NCBI GenBank assembly: GCA_002730475.1
Contig: PCAG01000050.1
Span: 1-18,259, forward strand
Length of the DNA: 18,259 nucleotides
Source: Spirochaetales bacterium
GTDB taxonomy: Bacteria; Desulfobacterota_D; UBA1144
Direction of reading: 5' to 3'
Shown here one piece after another: positions 15,477 to 18,259 of this stretch. The stretch's first letter is position 1. Each line of letters starts with the position of its first letter. The position numbers and the translations under genes are program-made. The notes under the pieces were generated by a model, which made no database searches, was not told the DNA's origin, and saw only the letters and a list, made by a program, of their open reading frames with translations.

Positions 15477-16139
15477 ATGTCTAAAATTGATATTGAAAAA
15501 ATAATCACAAAAATGCAGATTACTAGAAAGGATACGGAGCCTACAGCAGTTGAGAGCTTTATTGAACTCAACAAGAAAAGAAATCCATTCAAAATTTTGA
15601 TATCAACAATCATAAGCTTGCGAACCAAAGATGAGGTTACCTATGAATCTTCAAAGAGATTATTCAAACTAGGATCAACTCCTCGAGCCATATCTAAGCT
15701 TCCAACTCATAAAATCCAAACAGCCATTTATCCTTGTGGTTTTTTTAGAAATAAGGCGAAAACAATAAAGGAAGTATCCAAAAAAATTTTGTACGATTAT
15801 AATGGTAAAACTCCTAATTCTATTCAAGAACTCCTTAAGTTTAAAGGAGTTGGAAGAAAGACAGCCAACCTTGTTGTTATCCTTGGATATAACAAACCAG
15901 GGATTTGTGTTGATACTCATGTCCACAGAATATTTAATCGTATTGGATATGTGCAAACTCAAACTCCTAATCAAACCGAGTTTGAACTCAGAAAGAAACT
16001 TCCATTAAAATTCTGGCTACCTATCAATTCCTTACTAGTTTTTTATGGACAAAAGATTTGCAGACCCATATCGCCCATTTGTAGTCGATGCGGTGTAAAT
16101 AACCTATGCAAAAAAGTCGGAGTTCACAGAAAACGATAA
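15477..16139 (+). CDS. nth: Endonuclease III (DNA glycosylase/AP lyase)
   Basis: Base-excision repair glycosylase for oxidised pyrimidines. 220 residues. The helix-hairpin-helix LLKFKGVGRKTANLVV carries the catalytic Lys128, VDTHVHRI carries Asp146, and the C-terminal [4Fe-4S] loop has Cys195, 202, 205 and 211 with the standard C-x6-C-x2-C-x5-C spacing. The lysine identifies it as Nth rather than MutY. One detail: the usual SAQ/SQR motif near residue 48 reads ISLRTKD, so the nearby glutamine common in relatives is a leucine. Divergent from uvrC, pairing two repair genes; convergent with glnA, 32 bp away. No Shine-Dalgarno; TTTAAT lies shortly before the ATG. Confidence 0.94.
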   Translation: MSKIDIEKIITKMQITRKDTEPTAVESFIELNKKRNPFKILISTIISLRTKDEVTYESSKRLFKLGSTPRAISKLPTHKIQTAIYPCGFFRNKAKTIKEVSKKILYDYNGKTPNSIQELLKFKGVGRKTANLVVILGYNKPGICVDTHVHRIFNRIGYVQTQTPNQTEFELRKKLPLKFWLPINSLLVFYGQKICRPISPICSRCGVNNLCKKVGVHRKR

Positions 16140-16171
16140 AATCCTAGAATCCAAATAGAGCTTCAAAATTT

Positions 16172-17590
16172 TTAGACACTATAGTACATAACAAATTCAA
16201 ACGGATTGGGTCTTGCTCGCCAAGGTGTGACCTCTTCATCCATTTTATAATTTATGTAGGATTGTAATAGGTCGTCTGTGAATACGTCTCCCTCAAGAAG
16301 AAACTTGTGGTCTTTCTTTAATGCATCTAGTGCTTCATCTAGCGAAGCGGGCACCGAAGGATATCTGCCAAGTTCTTTTTGGGAAAGAGTATAAATATCT
16401 TTTTCTAATTCTGGGGTAGGCTTTATCTTGTTTTTAATGCCATCTAGTCCAGCCATTAATAAAGCAGCGAATATCAAATAGCAATTTCCTGCTGGATCTG
16501 GCCACCTGGTCTCGACCCTTTTTGCTTTTGGATTAGTTGAATACATCGGTATTCTTACAGCGGCGCTTCTATTCCTTGCAGAGTGGGCAAGAATAATAGG
16601 CGCTTCATACCCTGGAACTAGTCTCTTGTATGAATTGATAGTGGAATTTGAGAATGCGCATATAGCTCTTGCATGCTTTAAGACTCCGCCAACATAGTGC
16701 AAAGCTGTTTCGCTTAATCCGGCATATTTCTTTCCTGCAAACAAAGGGCTGGAGCCTTTCCATATTGACTGATGTATGTGCATCCCTGAACCATTATCAA
16801 CATATACGGGCTTAGGCATAAAGGTCGCTGATTTTCCGTGAAGTTTAGCCACATTTTTTACAATATATTTGTACCACATAACATTGTCAGCCATTGTTTT
16901 TAACGGAGCATAGCTCATATCAATTTCAGCTTGTCCTGGCCCACCAACTTCGTGATGGTGACATTCAACCTTAATTCCGCATTCTTGCATAACTTTTACC
17001 ATTTCTGATCTAACATCTTGATATGTATCGTTGGGTGAAGTAGGAAAATATCCTTCCTTGTACCGAATTTTATGTCCCAAATTTGGTACTTCGTCTGCAC
17101 CTGAATTCCATTCTCCCTCTACTGAGTCTACAGAATAAAATGCTTCATTTGCTGATGATTCGTATCGAACATCATCAAACATAAAAAATTCTAACTCAGG
17201 GCCAAAATATGCTGTATCACCAACCCCACTTTTTTTAAGATATTCTTCAGCTTTTGTGGCGACATATCTTGGATCTTTATCGTACCTTTTCTTTGTTACT
17301 GCATCTTTAATGTCGCATATGATTGATAGAGTAGGGTGTGCTGTAAATGGATCTATGACAGCAGTTGAAGGATCAGGGATAATTAGCATATCGCTATTAT
17401 TTATGTCCTGCCATATTCGTATACTTGAACCATCAAATCCTAAACCATCTTTAAATACTCCTGCATCTATTTCCGAAACGGGGAAAGAGGTATGTTGCCA
17501 AGTTCCCAATAAATCAGCAAATCTCAAATCAACTATCTCGATTTTCTTTGACTTGATAAGTTTTAATACATCATTAACGTTATAACCCAT
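16172..17590 (-). CDS. glnA: Glutamine synthetase type I
   Basis: Makes glutamine from glutamate, ammonia and ATP. 472 residues, typical of the GSI-beta class. Motifs: [13 protein letters not shown], the metal ligands in GPELEFF (Glu132, Glu134), [26 protein letters not shown] (His271), the ATP-site stretch [10 protein letters not shown], and [10 protein letters not shown]. Tyr400 in [12 protein letters not shown] sits where E. coli has its adenylylated tyrosine, so control by GlnE-type adenylylation is likely. A strong GGAGG lies 6 bases before the ATG. It is 43 bp downstream of glnB, with which it is probably cotranscribed from the sigma-54 promoter. Confidence 0.97.
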   Translation of the reverse strand: MGYNVNDVLKLIKSKKIEIVDLRFADLLGTWQHTSFPVSEIDAGVFKDGLGFDGSSIRIWQDINNSDMLIIPDPSTAVIDPFTAHPTLSIICDIKDAVTKKRYDKDPRYVATKAEEYLKKSGVGDTAYFGPELEFFMFDDVRYESSANEAFYSVDSVEGEWNSGADEVPNLGHKIRYKEGYFPTSPNDTYQDVRSEMVKVMQECGIKVECHHHEVGGPGQAEIDMSYAPLKTMADNVMWYKYIVKNVAKLHGKSATFMPKPVYVDNGSGMHIHQSIWKGSSPLFAGKKYAGLSETALHYVGGVLKHARAICAFSNSTINSYKRLVPGYEAPIILAHSARNRSAAVRIPMYSTNPKAKRVETRWPDPAGNCYLIFAALLMAGLDGIKNKIKPTPELEKDIYTLSQKELGRYPSVPASLDEALDALKKDHKFLLEGDVFTDDLLQSYINYKMDEEVTPWRARPNPFEFVMYYSV

Positions 17591-17633
17591 GAAACACCTC
17601 CGTTAAATTTCACGTTTATCACAAATCCAATAT

Positions 17634-18052
<419 letters not shown>

Positions 18053-18062
18053 ACTAGATAAG

Positions 18063-18078
18063 AGCAAGATTCGTGCCA
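18063..18078 (-). promoter_or_regulatory. Sigma-54 (-24/-12) promoter of glnB-glnA
   Basis: On the minus strand TGGCAC (18078-18073), five bases, TTGCT (18067-18063). The GG and GC doublets are 10 bases apart, as the consensus TGGCAC-N5-TTGCW demands. The transcript start would be near 18052, about 80 nt before the glnB start codon. It lies 9 bp after the stop of the upstream ligase gene, so any activator (NtrC-type) sites must be inside that gene; I saw none clearly. Confidence 0.88.
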
Positions 18079-18087
18079 ATATTCTGA

Positions 18088-18259
18088 TTATTTTCTTGCA
18101 CTAAATTTAATTCCGGCCTTTGCTCTATCCCAAGTCTTGTCAGTGATTTCTTTAAGTTCGGCTACTTTTACTTTTTGGGACGCGGTCATAGGAAATCCAT
18201 CTTCAAAAATTTCTATAAATCTTGGAACCATAGCAATAATGGTTTTTTCTGCCATCCAA
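18088..18259 (-). CDS. C-terminal end of an acyl-CoA ligase (AMP-forming family), cut by window edge
   Basis: The minus strand gives 56 residues to a TAA (18090-18088). VPRFIEIFEDGFPMTASQKVKVAELK matches the C-terminal subdomain of AMP-forming acyl-CoA ligases of the CaiC-like type, where a VPRY-I-x(n)-LPKT-T-KV-K-x-LR pattern surrounds the catalytic lysine, here one of the lysines in ASQKVK. The ending DKTWDRAKAGIKF also fits members of that group. The proline-lysine-threonine usual before the motif reads FPMTAS, a divergence. Substrate unknown. It lies upstream of and on the same strand as glnB, but the sigma-54 promoter between them suggests separate transcription. Confidence 0.7.
   Translation of the reverse strand, partial: WMAEKTIIAMVPRFIEIFEDGFPMTASQKVKVAELKEITDKTWDRAKAGIKFSARK

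Noticed and set aside
17256..17585. 109-codon plus-strand open frame opposite glnA
   Set aside because: Antisense to the conserved N-terminal part of glutamine synthetase; no domain or start signal.

Overview
The window is AT-rich (by eye about one third G+C) and densely coding, with 16 protein genes. Two are cut by the window edges: ptsI on the left and an acyl-CoA ligase on the right. The longest stretch without a gene is about 115 bp (17973-18087), and no tRNA, rRNA, CRISPR array or insertion sequence was seen. A LolA/LolB-like exported protein, sigma-54-type nitrogen control, a CarD regulator and the futalosine menaquinone route (MqnC) point to a Gram-negative bacterium of a low-GC, non-enteric lineage. 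A relative of Desulfobacterota, Nitrospinota or Dadabacteria is conceivable, but the sequence alone does not fix the taxon.

Layout from left to right. (1) 1-2688, minus strand: a LolA/LolB-like periplasmic protein, then HPr (ptsH), then PTS enzyme I (ptsI) starting at a TTG that overlaps the ptsH stop. (2) 2783-3853, plus: mqnC, divergent from the first block. (3) 3942-9214, plus: a biotin operon bioB-bioA-bioF followed after 20 bp by an alkaline-phosphatase-superfamily phosphodiesterase. Its likely terminator lies inside the 3' end of the convergent carD. (4) 9200-9706, minus: carD, divergent from a Xer-type tyrosine recombinase (9800-10777, plus). (5) 10845-13765, plus: tightly packed arginine operon argB-argD-argF. 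(6) 13791-16139: divergent DNA repair genes uvrC (minus) and nth (plus). (7) 16172-17972, minus: glnB-glnA behind a textbook sigma-54 promoter, then the 3' end of an acyl-CoA ligase gene.

How the genes work together: most are housekeeping anabolic genes for menaquinone, biotin, arginine and glutamine. Nitrogen control is laid out classically: a -24/-12 promoter, PII with Tyr51, and a glutamine synthetase with the adenylylation tyrosine. Glutamine supply connects to the arginine operon downstream, since ArgB is a common PII target in some bacteria; that link is only an inference here.

The most unusual items are these: a BioF that carries an extra C-terminal module resembling the tail of phage replication proteins; a phosphodiesterase of unknown role in the biotin operon, which lacks bioD here; a UvrC lacking its C-terminal helix-hairpin-helix domain; an intrinsic terminator embedded in the carD coding sequence; several promoters whose -10 hexamer sits six bases before the start codon, suggesting leaderless mRNAs; and a perfect 10-bp inverted repeat starting at the predicted glnB transcription start.
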